Below are positions 43,439 through 54,310 of a stretch of 64,000 nt of DNA, piece after piece (the stretch's first letter is position 1; each line of letters opens with the position of its first letter). Where the stretch lies: contig JASEFA010000008.1 of the NCBI GenBank assembly GCA_030019365.1, positions 1 to 64,000 of the forward strand, in the 5' to 3' direction. This stretch comes from Bacillota bacterium. GTDB lineage: Bacteria; Bacillota; Sulfobacillia; JACIYH01. The notes beneath the pieces were generated by a model. It saw nothing but the letters and a program-made list of their open reading frames with translations, had not been told where the DNA came from and did not search any database. Both the position numbers and the translations under genes were made by a program.

Positions 43439-43467
43439 ATCCTACCACAACCTGGGTGTGATGCCAA
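43439..43467 (-). promoter_or_regulatory. Predicted promoter of the MNT-HEPN pair
   Basis: A -35 TTGGCA (43462-43467) and -10 TAGGAT (43439-43444) are 17 bases apart on the minus strand. The start of transcription would fall about 10 bases before the MNT start, leaving only the ribosome site. The spacer contains CACA and TGTG in inverted order, a possible operator. Confidence 0.65.
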
Positions 43468-43506
43468 GCAGGCCCGCAGGCGGTACAGCGGGTCCGGGAG
43501 ATGGAA

Positions 43507-45678
43507 TCAACGGGAGGCCCGGTCGGACGGTGGCTGCGGGGTTCCGGCGGGGGGACGGGTGCGGTAGCCGCAACGGGCCCCGCACTGCAGCACCGTCCCG
43601 CCCTTGCGGCCCACTTCCACCAGGAAGTGACCACAGCGCGGGCATTTCTCGGGGACGGGTTTGTTCCAGATGACGTAGCGACACTCCGGGTACCGTTCAC
43701 AGCCCCAGAAAGTGTGACCCTTGCGGCTCCTTTTCTGCACCAGTTCGCCCCGGCCGCACTCGGGGCACGTCACCCCGCTCCTCGCCACCAGAGGCTGGGT
43801 ATGGGTGCACTCCGGATATCCGGAGCAGGCCAGGAACTTGCCATAGCGCCCCCGCCTGATGACCAGTGGTCGACCGCACACCGGACATGTCTCCCCGGTT
43901 TCCTCCTCCGGTAGCTGCACCCGGGGCATGTCTTTCTCAGCCTGCTCCAGGGAAGCCGAAAATGGTTTCCAGAAATCCTCCACCACGTCCCGCCAGGAAA
44001 CCGCCCCCTCCTCCACCCGGTCCAGGCGCTCCTCCACCCGGGCGGTAAAGTCCACGTCCATGATGCCCGGGAAGTGCTCGCGGAGCAGATCCACCACCAC
44101 CATGCCCAGGTCGGTGGGAACCAGGCGTCCCCCCTCCCGCTGCACATACTCCCTTTCCTGCAGGATGCTCAGGATGGGAGCGTAGGTGCTGGGTCGCCCG
44201 ATTCCCTTCTCTTCCAGGGTCTTCACCAGGGTGGCTTCGGTGTACCGGGGCGGCGGCTGGGTGAAGTGCTGGGCGGGCTCCAGGGAAACCAGGCTCACCA
44301 CCTCTCCCTCGGCGAGGGGCGGCAACTCTCCTTCTTCTTCCTCGGCGGGCGCTCCCTCGTCCCGGCCCTCACTGTAAAGCACGAGAAACCCGGGAAAGCG
44401 CAAGGTTGACCCTGCCGCCCGGAACTGGTGAGTATCCGCCTCCAGCTCCACCAGAACCTGATCGTAGACGGCATCGGTCATCACCGAGGCCAGGAACCGC
44501 TCCCAGATCAGCCGGTAGAGCCGGTACTGCTCGGAGGTCAGATAGGGGCGCACCGAATCGGGATCGCGCTCCAAGGAGGTGGGGCGGATTGCCTCATGGG
44601 CACCCTGCTCCCCGGGCCTGCGTGTGCCCGACCGGGCCCTTCCCGCCGCGAAGTCCTCCCCGTAGCGGCTCCTCACCAGGGCGGTGGCGGCCCGCACCGC
44701 CTCCTCGGCCACCCGGGTGGAATCCGTGCGCATGTAGGTGATGAGACCGGTGTGCCCCGCCGGCCCCAGATTCAGGCCCTCGTAAAGCTGCTGGGCCACG
44801 GCCATGGTGCGTCGCACCGCGAACCCCAGCTTGCGGAAAGCCTCCTGCTGCAAGGCGCTGGTGGTGAAGGGCGGTGCCGGGCCACGCCGCCGCTGGCGCC
44901 GGGTGACCTTCGCCACCCGGAACACCTGCCCCGCCACGGCCTCCATGACCGCTCGCGTATCGTCCTCAGAGCGAAGCTCCACCTTCTCGCCCGCCCGGCC
45001 CCAAAAGCGGGCGTCAAAGGGACGGTCGCCCGCCGTCTTCAGGTGGGCGACCAGGGTCCAGTACTCCTCGGGTCGAAACTGCTGGATCTCCCGCTCGCGG
45101 TCCACCAGCAGGCGCAGGGCCACCGACTGCACCCGCCCCGCCGACAGCCCCGCGCGCACCTTCTCCCAGAGCAGGGGGCTGAGCTTGTACCCCACCAGCC
45201 GATCCAGGATGCGGCGGGCCTGCTGTGATTCCACCCGCTTCATGTCCAGGGGACGGGGCTGCCTGATCGCTTCGCGAACCACCTGGCGGGTGATTTCGGG
45301 GAACTCCACCCGCAGGGCCTCGCCGTCCTTCAGGGAGAGCAGTTGGGCCAGGTGCCAGGAGATGGCTTCACCCTCCCGGTCGGGGTCGGTGGCCAGCACC
45401 ACCTGCGGCGCCCGCGAGGCTTCCCGGCGCAGGGCTTCCACCACCTCCCCTTTGCCCCGGATGGTTATGTAACGCGGGGTGAAGCCGTGCTCCACGTCCA
45501 CCCCCAGCCGGCTGCGGGGCAGGTCCCGCACGTGGCCCATGGACGCTATCACCCGGTACTGTCTGCCCAGGAACTTCTCGATGGTACGGGCCTTGGCCGG
45601 CGACTCCACTATGATCAGGGGGCGTCCCCTGTCTGACCCCTGCTGCCGGCCGGCCCCACCGCCGCTGCTCTTCGCCAA
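43507..45678 (-). CDS. topA: DNA topoisomerase I
   Basis: A 723-residue type IA enzyme that relaxes negative supercoils. The TOPRIM domain has IIVESPAKARTIEKFLG and ATDPDREGEAISWHLA, and the nucleophile Tyr is in GLITYMRTDSTRV. The C-terminus has three four-Cys zinc elements (CPVCGR..CSGYPEC, CPECGR..CERYPEC, CPRCGH..CGARC), as expected. The start is TTG 45678 with GGGAGGGGG upstream. It has its own promoter. Confidence 0.97.
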   Translation of the reverse strand: MAKSSGGGAGRQQGSDRGRPLIIVESPAKARTIEKFLGRQYRVIASMGHVRDLPRSRLGVDVEHGFTPRYITIRGKGEVVEALRREASRAPQVVLATDPDREGEAISWHLAQLLSLKDGEALRVEFPEITRQVVREAIRQPRPLDMKRVESQQARRILDRLVGYKLSPLLWEKVRAGLSAGRVQSVALRLLVDREREIQQFRPEEYWTLVAHLKTAGDRPFDARFWGRAGEKVELRSEDDTRAVMEAVAGQVFRVAKVTRRQRRRGPAPPFTTSALQQEAFRKLGFAVRRTMAVAQQLYEGLNLGPAGHTGLITYMRTDSTRVAEEAVRAATALVRSRYGEDFAAGRARSGTRRPGEQGAHEAIRPTSLERDPDSVRPYLTSEQYRLYRLIWERFLASVMTDAVYDQVLVELEADTHQFRAAGSTLRFPGFLVLYSEGRDEGAPAEEEEGELPPLAEGEVVSLVSLEPAQHFTQPPPRYTEATLVKTLEEKGIGRPSTYAPILSILQEREYVQREGGRLVPTDLGMVVVDLLREHFPGIMDVDFTARVEERLDRVEEGAVSWRDVVEDFWKPFSASLEQAEKDMPRVQLPEEETGETCPVCGRPLVIRRGRYGKFLACSGYPECTHTQPLVARSGVTCPECGRGELVQKRSRKGHTFWGCERYPECRYVIWNKPVPEKCPRCGHFLVEVGRKGGTVLQCGARCGYRTRPPAGTPQPPSDRASR

Positions 45679-45723
45679 GACATCCCCCTCCCGGCAGCGT
45701 CGGAGGTGCCCTCCGCGCCGCTA

Positions 45724-45750
45724 ATTATACACTATGCCGGCATCTGTCAA
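45724..45750 (-). promoter_or_regulatory. topA promoter with short 15-base spacer and palindrome
   Basis: A perfect -35 TTGACA (45745-45750) and perfect -10 TATAAT (45724-45729) are only 15 bases apart on the minus strand. The spacer holds the 10-base palindrome ATGCCGGCAT (45734-45743). Short spacers are known to make promoters depend on supercoiling, which would suit topA. The palindrome could be an operator. Confidence 0.7.
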
Positions 45751-45765
45751 TCCCCGCGGAGGTCC

Positions 45766-46770
45766 TCACCAGGTGCGCACGTAGACCTGGCCGGGCAACC
45801 GGCGGACCAGTCCTTTGAGTTCCAGGGACAAAAGCACCGCCCCGAGATCTCCTGCCGCCAGCTGACTACGGGAGTGTAGCCGATCGTAGCTGGAACCCTG
45901 CTCCAGCAGGTCCCAAACCAGTTGTTCCCTGGGCTCCATCTCCGGTGGCCCGGCAGGCTTCACCCCCTCGGTGCCCAGCACAACCAGGATATCTTCCACC
46001 CCCTCCACCAGGTGGGCCCCGTCCCTGATCAGGCGGTTGCACCCCGCGCTCTCCTTGCGGGTGATGGGGCCGGGAACGGCCATCACCGGCCGCTGCAGCT
46101 CATCAGCACAATCGGCGGTGATGAGGGCGCCGCTCCGCAGGGGCGCCTCCACCACCACTACCCCCTGCGCCAGGCCGGCGATGATGCGGTTGCGGGTGGG
46201 GAAATGGTGGGGAAGAGCATCGGTACCGGGTGGGTACTCGCTCAGAACCGCCCCCCGGGTGGCAATGTGCGCGCACAGGGGCCGGTTTTCCGCCGGATAC
46301 ACCCGGTCCAGCCCCGAACCCAGCACCGCTATCGTCCGCCCGCCCGCGGCCAGCGCTTCCCGGTGGGCGCAGGTGTCGATGCCGCGGGCCAGCCCCGACA
46401 CCACCGTGAGCCCCGCCCGGGCCAGGTTACGGACCAGGCGCCCCGTCACCTCCACCCCGTAGGTGGTAGGATGCCGGGTGCCCACCACCGCCACCGCTTT
46501 CTGGTCCTCCGCCCGCACTTCGCCCCGGCAGTAGAGGATCAGCGGGGGATCGGGCATCTGCCGCAGCCAGGGAGGATACTCCCGGTCCCAGCGGGAGAAC
46601 ACCCGGTATCCCAGCCGCCAGGCCCGCTCCACGTGCGGGGACGGACTGGTGAGGCGGGGGGGATGGGCCAGGATGGCCGCAATCTGCTCTTCGGGCACGC
46701 CCAGCTCCCGCATGCGGGCCGGGGAGGCCTCCCAAACCGCCCGGGCAGACGACACCGCCCCCCGCAGCAC
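45766..46770 (-). CDS. dprA: DNA processing protein DprA/Smf
   Basis: A protein that loads RecA on incoming single-stranded DNA in transformation. The Rossmann fold has VAVVGTRHPTTYGVEV, SGLARGIDTCAHREAL and GSGLDRVYP, followed by FPTRNRIIAGLA, and a C-terminal winged helix. GTG 46770 is the first standard start, but family-like sequence (HYLAELLRLPGVSRRWLQ) continues about 19 codons upstream without any ATG, GTG or TTG. An ATT at 46827 or a CTG is therefore the likely true start, unless a frame error is present. GGGGAGG is at 46847-46853. Confidence 0.9.
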   Translation of the reverse strand: MLRGAVSSARAVWEASPARMRELGVPEEQIAAILAHPPRLTSPSPHVERAWRLGYRVFSRWDREYPPWLRQMPDPPLILYCRGEVRAEDQKAVAVVGTRHPTTYGVEVTGRLVRNLARAGLTVVSGLARGIDTCAHREALAAGGRTIAVLGSGLDRVYPAENRPLCAHIATRGAVLSEYPPGTDALPHHFPTRNRIIAGLAQGVVVVEAPLRSGALITADCADELQRPVMAVPGPITRKESAGCNRLIRDGAHLVEGVEDILVVLGTEGVKPAGPPEMEPREQLVWDLLEQGSSYDRLHSRSQLAAGDLGAVLLSLELKGLVRRLPGQVYVRTW

Positions 46771-46873
46771 CTGCAGCCACCGCCGGGAAACGCCGGGCAG
46801 CCGCAGCAGTTCCGCCAGGTAATGAATGTCTTCCGCGGCACCCGCACCTCCCCGGGGTGACCCGTCGCCGGAG

Positions 46874-48175
46874 TCAACGGAGACGTTCGTCGATAAGAGA
46901 CCAGATCTCAGGGACCTCCGTGCCCAGCCGCCAGATGGTGATGCCGCCCAGCCCCAGCTCCTTCACCAGATCCAGCTTGGGAGCCAGGGAGTACTCATTC
47001 TCGTAGTAGACAACCCGGCTCGACCCGGCCCGCACGTACTCGTAGTAGGGCGCCTGGGCCCAGTCGTCCCACTGGTGGTAAGCGCCGCTTTGAACCGCCA
47101 GGTAGCGGGCCCGGAAGGCAGGCAGCGCCACACCCCGGCTGGTCCCGGCCAGCCACTCGTAGCCGTACGCGGCCAGCCCCAGCCACACCTTCTCCGGGCC
47201 GGCCGCCCGGGCAGCGTACGAGGCCACCTGCCGTACCCACTCCAGCGGGGCCACCGCCCCGGGCACGCTGCCCGCCCAGTGATAGTCGTAAGCCATGGGG
47301 GCGATGAAGTCCGCGAGGCGGGCCAGCGCCGGGTAATCGTAGGCACCGTTCCAGGCCGGATCGTCGTCCCCCGTCTTGGGGGGAAGGGCCAGGGCCACCT
47401 GCCTCCCCGCCATATGTAGAGCCTGCGCAACCTCGCCGACGAACAGGGCGAGGGCCGAGCGGTCACCGGGCACCACGTTCTCCAGATCCAGGATCACGCC
47501 CGTGTACCCGTGCTTCAGGCACAGGTCCTTCAGTGACCGGGCTGCCCTCTGCCGCGCCGTACTGGAAGACAGCAACTGGTGGGCCAGCCGGGCGTCGAAC
47601 CCCTGGGGGCTCTCGTTGGTCACCACCATCCAGCCCCGGGTTCCCGTCTGGCGGCAGAAGGCGAGCACATCGGGATCAGGGTCGCCCGACACGTACCCGT
47701 AGGGATTGAGCCGGAAGGAGAAGTCGCCCACCGCAGTGAGATGGTTCCCGTATGACCGGAGGGATTCCGGGGCGCCCGGCCCGTAGAAGTACCCCAGCAC
47801 CACGGGACCCCCGGCGGTCACGTCCCGGAGAGCGGCCCGGGTGACAGGTCCCACGATGCCGTCGACCGTCAGGCCGCGGGAGCGCTGGAACGCCCTCACC
47901 GCCCCCGCAGTCCGGACTCCAAACATCCCGTCGACCGGGCCCGGGTCGAACCCCGCCCGCTGCAGGCTCTCCTGCAATTCCACCACATCGGTGCCGCTGG
48001 CACCCTGCGCCAGCAGGTGAGCTGCCAGCGCAGGGGGCGTTCCCCCCAGCACAGCGACCACCGCTGCCACCAGCAGCCACCGCAGCGCCACGCGCACCGC
48101 GTGCTCCATCGTCAGCGGGCGCCTGGCACCCACCACCTCCGCCCCGGACCCCCTGCCGGTTCCTGTCGCTTTCAT
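46874..48175 (-). CDS. Secreted peptidoglycan-binding GH18 protein
   Basis: A 433-residue exported protein. A signal peptide (hydrophobic 28-50, likely cut after Ala52) is followed by one PG_binding_1 domain (about 55-117, LQRAGFDPGPVDGMFG). From about 125 it is a GH18 TIM barrel like the spore-cortex YaaH/SleL proteins. The catalytic acid motif appears as VILDLEN, and the late blocks are APMAYDYHW, WLGLAAYGYEW and GGITIWRLG. It probably acts on cell-wall or spore glycan. ATG 48175 lies 9 bases after GGAGG; the signal peptide would also allow ATG near residue 23. Confidence 0.85.
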   Translation of the reverse strand: MKATGTGRGSGAEVVGARRPLTMEHAVRVALRWLLVAAVVAVLGGTPPALAAHLLAQGASGTDVVELQESLQRAGFDPGPVDGMFGVRTAGAVRAFQRSRGLTVDGIVGPVTRAALRDVTAGGPVVLGYFYGPGAPESLRSYGNHLTAVGDFSFRLNPYGYVSGDPDPDVLAFCRQTGTRGWMVVTNESPQGFDARLAHQLLSSSTARQRAARSLKDLCLKHGYTGVILDLENVVPGDRSALALFVGEVAQALHMAGRQVALALPPKTGDDDPAWNGAYDYPALARLADFIAPMAYDYHWAGSVPGAVAPLEWVRQVASYAARAAGPEKVWLGLAAYGYEWLAGTSRGVALPAFRARYLAVQSGAYHQWDDWAQAPYYEYVRAGSSRVVYYENEYSLAPKLDLVKELGLGGITIWRLGTEVPEIWSLIDERLR

Positions 48176-48250
48176 ACCCGTGTTCCTCCATTGCTGCTGT
48201 ATGGTGACCAGAAATGGGTTCCGCGACAATATCTGGGACTATCCGACAGG

Positions 48251-48279
48251 ATTGTACATGCCTGGGGCTCCGCTGTCAA
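48251..48279 (-). promoter_or_regulatory. Predicted sigma-A promoter of the GH18 gene
   Basis: A perfect -35 TTGACA (48274-48279), a 17-base spacer and -10 TACAAT (48251-48256) on the minus strand, about 75 bases before the GH18 gene. Beside it, GCGCGCCGTCAC is repeated (48282-48293, 48296-48307), overlapping the etfA stop. A sigma-A promoter argues against purely sporulation-time expression. Confidence 0.8.
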
Positions 48280-48303
48280 TAGCGCGCCGTCACGCGCGCG
48301 CCG

Positions 48304-49506
48304 TCACGACCTCCTTCGCTTTATACCCTCGATGAGAGCCGGGATCACGGCAAACAGGTCTCCCACGATGCCGTAGTTGGCCACCTTGAAGATGGGGGCC
48401 TGGGGGTTCTTGTTGATGGCCACGATGACGTCGGCAGAATTCATCCCCGCCAGGTGCTGGATGGCACCGGAGATCCCCACCGCAATGTACACTTTGGGTG
48501 CCACCGTCTTGCCCGTCTGGCCCACCTGGTGGTAGTAGGGGATCCACCCCGCGTCTACCGCCGCCCGCGAGGCCCCCACCGCCCCGCCCAGCAGGCGCGC
48601 CAGCTCGAAGAGTAACTGGAAATGCTCGGGCCCACCCAGGCCCCGTCCCCCAGACACGATGATGTCGGCGTCCTCCAGCTTCACCGTCTCGATGACTTCC
48701 TCGGCATACTCCAGCAGGCGGGTGCGTCCGAGGAGCCGGGACCCGTCCACCGGGAAGGTGACCACCTCGCCCTGCCGGGAGGGGTCGGGGGCCAGGGAAC
48801 GGAACACCCGGGGACGGGCGGTGGCCATCTGGGGCCGGTGGCGCGGGCACACCACCACCGCCATGAGGTTGCCCCCAAAGGCGGGCCGTGTCTGCACCAG
48901 TACGCGGCGCTCGGGGTCGATGTCCAGCCCCGTGCAGTCGGCGGTGAGCCCCGTGCCCAGCCGGGCGGCCAGCCGGGGGGCCAGGGAGCGCCCCAGGGCA
49001 GTGGCGCCGAACAGGAAGATCTCGGGCTTGCGTTCCCCTACCAGGTCCGCCAGGGCGGTGGTAACCGGCTCCTCGCGCAAATCACCCAGGGCGGGGTCCT
49101 CCACCACCAGCACCCCGTCCGCCCCCCGCGCGACCAGTTCGGCCGCCAGGGGGGCCACGCCCTCCCCGGCCAGTATCGCCGTCACCTGCGTCCCCAGGCT
49201 TTCCGCCAGGCGGCGGGCCTGCCCCAGCAGCTCATACACCACCGGGGCCACCTGGCCCCGCCGGTGTTCCACGAACACCCACACCCCCTGGCCTTCGCCC
49301 ACTTCCCCCCGCCCCGTCACCACCACCTCGATGGCTTCCGCCGGGCAGGCGGACACGCAGGCCCGACACAGGTTGCAGGCGTCACCGATGCGGGCAGTCC
49401 CCTCCCGCATCTGGATGGCCCCCGTGGGGCAGACTCCCACACAGGCCTCACACCCGGTGCAGAGGTCGGCCAGCACCCGGATGAGATCGCTCATGTCTCC
49501 CGCCAT
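48304..49506 (-). CDS. etfA: Electron transfer flavoprotein alpha subunit with ferredoxin-like head
   Basis: A 400-residue EtfA. The first 60 residues add two [4Fe-4S] motifs (Cys16, 19, 22, 26 and Cys44, 47, 50, 54; [12 protein letters not shown] and [12 protein letters not shown]). The rest is a normal EtfA with the FAD domain ([28 protein letters not shown], then [20 protein letters not shown]). EtfA proteins with such heads occur in anaerobes, for example caffeyl-CoA reductase CarE and lactate dehydrogenase complexes. It is co-transcribed with etfB and an acyl-CoA dehydrogenase. ATG 49506 follows GGGGGTG. Confidence 0.93.
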   Translation of the reverse strand: MAGDMSDLIRVLADLCTGCEACVGVCPTGAIQMREGTARIGDACNLCRACVSACPAEAIEVVVTGRGEVGEGQGVWVFVEHRRGQVAPVVYELLGQARRLAESLGTQVTAILAGEGVAPLAAELVARGADGVLVVEDPALGDLREEPVTTALADLVGERKPEIFLFGATALGRSLAPRLAARLGTGLTADCTGLDIDPERRVLVQTRPAFGGNLMAVVVCPRHRPQMATARPRVFRSLAPDPSRQGEVVTFPVDGSRLLGRTRLLEYAEEVIETVKLEDADIIVSGGRGLGGPEHFQLLFELARLLGGAVGASRAAVDAGWIPYYHQVGQTGKTVAPKVYIAVGISGAIQHLAGMNSADVIVAINKNPQAPIFKVANYGIVGDLFAVIPALIEGIKRRRS

Positions 49507-49518
49507 CAGCAGCACCCC

Positions 49519-50304
49519 CTATAGTACACCGACCGATTGCAGCCGGGAGAGCAGGACCTCTGCCACTTCCTCGGGGGAACCCTCGATCATCTCGCCCCGC
49601 CGCTCCACCTGGGGGACAAATATCTTCTCCACCGTGGTGGGGGAACCGCGCAGCCCCAGCACCTCCTCGGGGAGACCCACGTCGGCCGGGGTCCACACCG
49701 GAATGGTGGTGCGGCGCGCCTTCATGATCCCCTTCAGGGAGGGGATGCGGGGCTGGTTGATATCCTTCACCACCGTGATCAGGCCAGGCAACGACATCTC
49801 CACGGTTTCCACAGCACCCTCCACCATGCGTTCCAGCACGGCGCGCCCGGGCTCCAGTTCCCTGATCCTGCGCACGTAGGTGACGTGGGGGATGTCCAGG
49901 AGCTCTGCCACCTCGGGACCCACCTGGGCGGTGTCGCCGTCGATGGCCTGCTTGCCGCAGATGATGAGGTCATACGGCTCCAGCCTGCGCACGGCCGCCG
50001 CCAGCGCCCGCGAGGTGGCCAGGGTGTCGGCTCCCGCGAAGGCCCGGTCGGAAAGCAGGATGGCCTCGTCCCCACCCAGGGCGATGGCATCCTGCAGGGC
50101 CTCCCGCGCCTGCGGCGGGCCCATGGTCATCACCACCACCGTGCCCCCCAGGCGCTCCTTAATCAGCACGCCCTCCTCCAGGGCATAGGTGTCGAAGGGG
50201 TTGACGACGCTCTTCACCCCTTCCCTGATGAGGGTGTTGGTTTCCGGGTTGATGCGCACCTCGGTGCTCTCGGGAACCTGCTTGATGAGAACGATGATCT
50301 TCAC
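49519..50304 (-). CDS. etfB: Electron transfer flavoprotein beta subunit
   Basis: A 261-residue EtfB. It has the start IIVLIKQVPESTEVRINPET, the NPFDTYALEEG block, and the nucleotide region LIICGKQAIDGDTAQVGPEV, followed by the EtfB loop VEMSLPGLITVVKDIN. It binds AMP or, in bifurcating forms, a second FAD; which one cannot be told. It lies between the dehydrogenase and etfA genes, with 6 and 12 base gaps. Confidence 0.95.
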   Translation of the reverse strand: MKIIVLIKQVPESTEVRINPETNTLIREGVKSVVNPFDTYALEEGVLIKERLGGTVVVMTMGPPQAREALQDAIALGGDEAILLSDRAFAGADTLATSRALAAAVRRLEPYDLIICGKQAIDGDTAQVGPEVAELLDIPHVTYVRRIRELEPGRAVLERMVEGAVETVEMSLPGLITVVKDINQPRIPSLKGIMKARRTTIPVWTPADVGLPEEVLGLRGSPTTVEKIFVPQVERRGEMIEGSPEEVAEVLLSRLQSVGVL

Positions 50305-50310
50305 CGCGGG

Positions 50311-51468
50311 TCACCCCTTCCGGGCGCTCTCGCGCAGCAGTTCCTGGGCGATCACGTTACGCTGGATCTGGTTGGTGCCCTCGTAGATCTGGGTGATCTT
50401 GGCGTCCCGCATGAGCTTCTCCACGGGGTAGTCGCGCATGTAGCCGTAACCGCCCAGGATCTGGACGGCATCGGTGGTAACCCGCATGGCCACGTCGGAA
50501 GCGAAAAGCTTGGCCATGGCCGATTCCTTGGCGAAATCCTTCACCCCGGCGTCGACGGTGCGGGCCGTGGCGTACACGAGGGCCCGGGCCGCCTCAACCT
50601 GGGTGGCCATGTCGGCCAGCATGTGCCCGATGGCCTGGAAGGTGATGATGGGCTTGCCGAACTGCACCCGCTGGCGGGCATAGGCCAGAGCCCGGTCCAG
50701 GGCCCCCTGGGCCAGCCCCACCGCCTGCGCCCCCACGCCCGGCCGGGCCCGGTCCAGGGTGCGGATGGCGATGGCGAAGCCCTGTCCCTCGCGGCCCACC
50801 AGCTGAGTGGCCGGGACCCGGCATTCGGTGAAAACCACCTCTCGGGTGGCGGAAGCCCGGATGCCCATCTTCTTCTCCTTGCGACCGAATCCCAGTCCCG
50901 GCGTACCCTTCTCCACCACAAAGCAACTGGCCCCCCGCGGCCCCTTTTCGGGGGCGGTGAGGGCGATGACGGTGTAGATGTCGGCTTCACCGCCGTTGGT
51001 GATCCACTGCTTGGTGCCTTCCAGCACGTAGAAGTCTCCGTCCCGCCGGGCGGTGGTGCGGATGGCTCCCGCGTCGGACCCCGCCTCCGCCTCGGTGAGG
51101 CAGAAGGCGGCCAGCTTCTCCCCCCCGGCGACGGCGCGGATGTACCTCTGCTTTTGCTCCTCGCTGCCCGCCAGCAGGAGGGGCATGATCCCCAGCCAGT
51201 TGGCGGCATAGGACGTGGCCACGCCCGGGCAGGCCCACGATATCTCTTCCACGGCCAGGCACGTCTCCAGCACCCCTCCGCCCAGGCCGCCGTACTCCTC
51301 CGGGATGGCCACCCCCATGAGGTCGGTTTCCCCGAACCACTCCCGCAGCTGGGACGGGAACTCCTCCCGCTCGTCCAGCTCGGCCGCCACCGGCAGGATG
51401 CGCTCCCGGGCCACCCGCCGGGCCAAATCCTTGATCATCTTCTGTTCGTCAGTGAGGAAGTACTCCAC
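50311..51468 (-). CDS. Acyl-CoA dehydrogenase
   Basis: A 385-residue flavoenzyme. The signatures [15 protein letters not shown] and [18 protein letters not shown] are present, and the catalytic base is the Glu in [14 protein letters not shown]. It removes hydrogen from, or in reverse reduces, an acyl-CoA and exchanges electrons with EtfAB encoded next door. The chain-length preference is unknown; butyryl-CoA and caffeyl-CoA type enzymes share this pattern. GTG 51468 has GGAGGTGA upstream, inside the 3' end of selA (34-base overlap). Confidence 0.93.
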   Translation of the reverse strand: MEYFLTDEQKMIKDLARRVARERILPVAAELDEREEFPSQLREWFGETDLMGVAIPEEYGGLGGGVLETCLAVEEISWACPGVATSYAANWLGIMPLLLAGSEEQKQRYIRAVAGGEKLAAFCLTEAEAGSDAGAIRTTARRDGDFYVLEGTKQWITNGGEADIYTVIALTAPEKGPRGASCFVVEKGTPGLGFGRKEKKMGIRASATREVVFTECRVPATQLVGREGQGFAIAIRTLDRARPGVGAQAVGLAQGALDRALAYARQRVQFGKPIITFQAIGHMLADMATQVEAARALVYATARTVDAGVKDFAKESAMAKLFASDVAMRVTTDAVQILGGYGYMRDYPVEKLMRDAKITQIYEGTNQIQRNVIAQELLRESARKG

Positions 51469-52865
51469 TGGCTCACCTCCGCGTTCAGCACCGCCGCCAC
51501 CTGGTCGGCCACACCCGGCAACTCCCCGTCCGCCAGGGTGCGCACGTCCAGCAGGACCTGCTCTCCCTGCACGCGCCCCAGCACGGGCACCGCGGCGCCC
51601 CGCAGCGCCTCCGCCAGCCGGGAAGCCCCCCGCGGGGAGCAGACGGCCACGGCATAACCCGGCAATTCGACGCCCGGAAGCGATCCTCCTCCGGGCGTGG
51701 ACCGCGCCGGTACCACCCTCAGCTCACCGGGGGCACCCGGCAGGAGACGCCGCCGGATGAGGCGGCGCAGGCGCTCTGCCCGCCTCCGCAGGCGGTCGGG
51801 GTCGGCTCTCAGGCTGGCCAGCACGGGGATGTTTGCGGCGGGATCGGGCTCCAGGTAGAGGGCCAGGGTGGCGGAGAGGGCGGCCAGGGTCATCTTGTCC
51901 ACGCGCATGGCCCGCAGCAGGGGATGGCTGCGCAGGCGGGCCACCAGCTCAGCCCGGCCCACGATGATGCCGGCCTGGGGACCCCCCAGCAGCTTGTCCC
52001 CGCTGAAGGTGACCAGGTCTCCCCCCCGGGCCACCACCCGTGGCACCACGGGTTCGTCGCCCACCCCCTCCCCCGCCAGGTCGAAGAGGCAACCCGAACC
52101 CAGGTCGAACATCACCGGAATGCCCCGGGATCGCCCCAGTTCCACCAGTTCGGGCCACTCTACCTCGGAGACGAAACCCTCCATGCGGAAGTTGCTGCGG
52201 TGCACCTTGAGCAGGAGTGCCGTCTGCGGGCCGATGGCCCGCTCGTAGTCCCCCCGCCGGGTGCGGTTGGTGGTGCCCACCTCCACCAGGTGGGCGCCGC
52301 TCTGGGCCATCACCTCGGGGATGCGGAAACCTCCCCCGATCTCCACCAGCTCGCCGCGCGAGACCACCACCTCGCGGTCGCGGGCCAGGGCAGCCAGGCA
52401 GAGCAGCACGGCGGCGGCGTTGTTGTTCACCACCAGGGCGTCCTCCGCCCCCGTGAGCAGGCGCAGCAGCCCCACCGCGTGCACGTAGCGGGTCCCCCGC
52501 TCCCCCGCCTCCAGGTCGAACTCCAGGTTGCAGTACCCGGTGGCGGCGGCCGTTACCGCCTCCAGGGCGGAAGGGGCCAGGGGCGCCCGGCCCAGGTTGG
52601 TGTGCAATACCACGCCGGTGGCGTTGTAAACCCTGCGCAGGGGGAAGCGGGCACCGCGCAGGGCGGCCGGCAACCGCCCCCTGATCCAAGCGGCGGGGTC
52701 GGCCACCTGCTCCCCCCGTTCCAGTTCCTCCCGCAGGCGCGCGGCCAGTTCCCCCAGCACGCGGGACACCAGCAGCTGCGGGTAACCCCGGGCCGCCTCC
52801 TTCACCCCGGGATCGGCCAGCAGGCTCCCCACGGCCGGGATCAGGCGCCGGGCGTCTTCTCCCAC
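51435..52865 (-). CDS. selA: L-seryl-tRNA(Sec) selenium transferase SelA
   Basis: A 476-residue PLP enzyme that turns Ser-tRNA(Sec) into Sec-tRNA(Sec). It shows [39 protein letters not shown] and the PLP lysine in [13 protein letters not shown]. The start GTG 52865 follows GGGGGAATGAG. selB and selC (tRNA-Sec), often adjacent, are not in the window. If the host is a selenocysteine user they must be elsewhere. It overlaps the acyl-CoA dehydrogenase gene. Confidence 0.95.
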   Translation of the reverse strand: MGEDARRLIPAVGSLLADPGVKEAARGYPQLLVSRVLGELAARLREELERGEQVADPAAWIRGRLPAALRGARFPLRRVYNATGVVLHTNLGRAPLAPSALEAVTAAATGYCNLEFDLEAGERGTRYVHAVGLLRLLTGAEDALVVNNNAAAVLLCLAALARDREVVVSRGELVEIGGGFRIPEVMAQSGAHLVEVGTTNRTRRGDYERAIGPQTALLLKVHRSNFRMEGFVSEVEWPELVELGRSRGIPVMFDLGSGCLFDLAGEGVGDEPVVPRVVARGGDLVTFSGDKLLGGPQAGIIVGRAELVARLRSHPLLRAMRVDKMTLAALSATLALYLEPDPAANIPVLASLRADPDRLRRRAERLRRLIRRRLLPGAPGELRVVPARSTPGGGSLPGVELPGYAVAVCSPRGASRLAEALRGAAVPVLGRVQGEQVLLDVRTLADGELPGVADQVAAVLNAEVSQWSTSSLTNRR

Positions 52866-52888
52866 CTCATTCCCCCTTCCGCTGCCAG

Positions 52889-52918
52889 ATCATACCACGA
52901 TGGACCGGTCAGTGCCAG
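52889..52918 (-). promoter_or_regulatory. Possible promoter of selA-acd-etfBA
   Basis: A -35 CTGGCA (52913-52918), an 18-base spacer and -10 TATGAT (52889-52894) on the minus strand, about 20 bases before selA. The -35 is only fair. Confidence 0.5.
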
Positions 52919-52954
52919 GTTCTGCTGCCGGACCCGGTGCGTCCCGCGCTCGCC

Positions 52955-54208
<1,254 letters not shown>

Positions 54209-54310
54209 GTTGCGCCTCCTGGGGTGGGATACGCTCAGCCGCGATGGGCTCCGTTCCCTGGTGTGATGCGGGTCAACCACGTTGCATTTCGCTGCGCGGA
54301 CGACGTTCCC

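Noticed and set aside
52866-52954. Possible tRNA-Sec (selC) beside selA
   Set aside because: Only about 90 bases, no acceptor or extra-arm pairing and no TTC loop. It reads as a promoter region.
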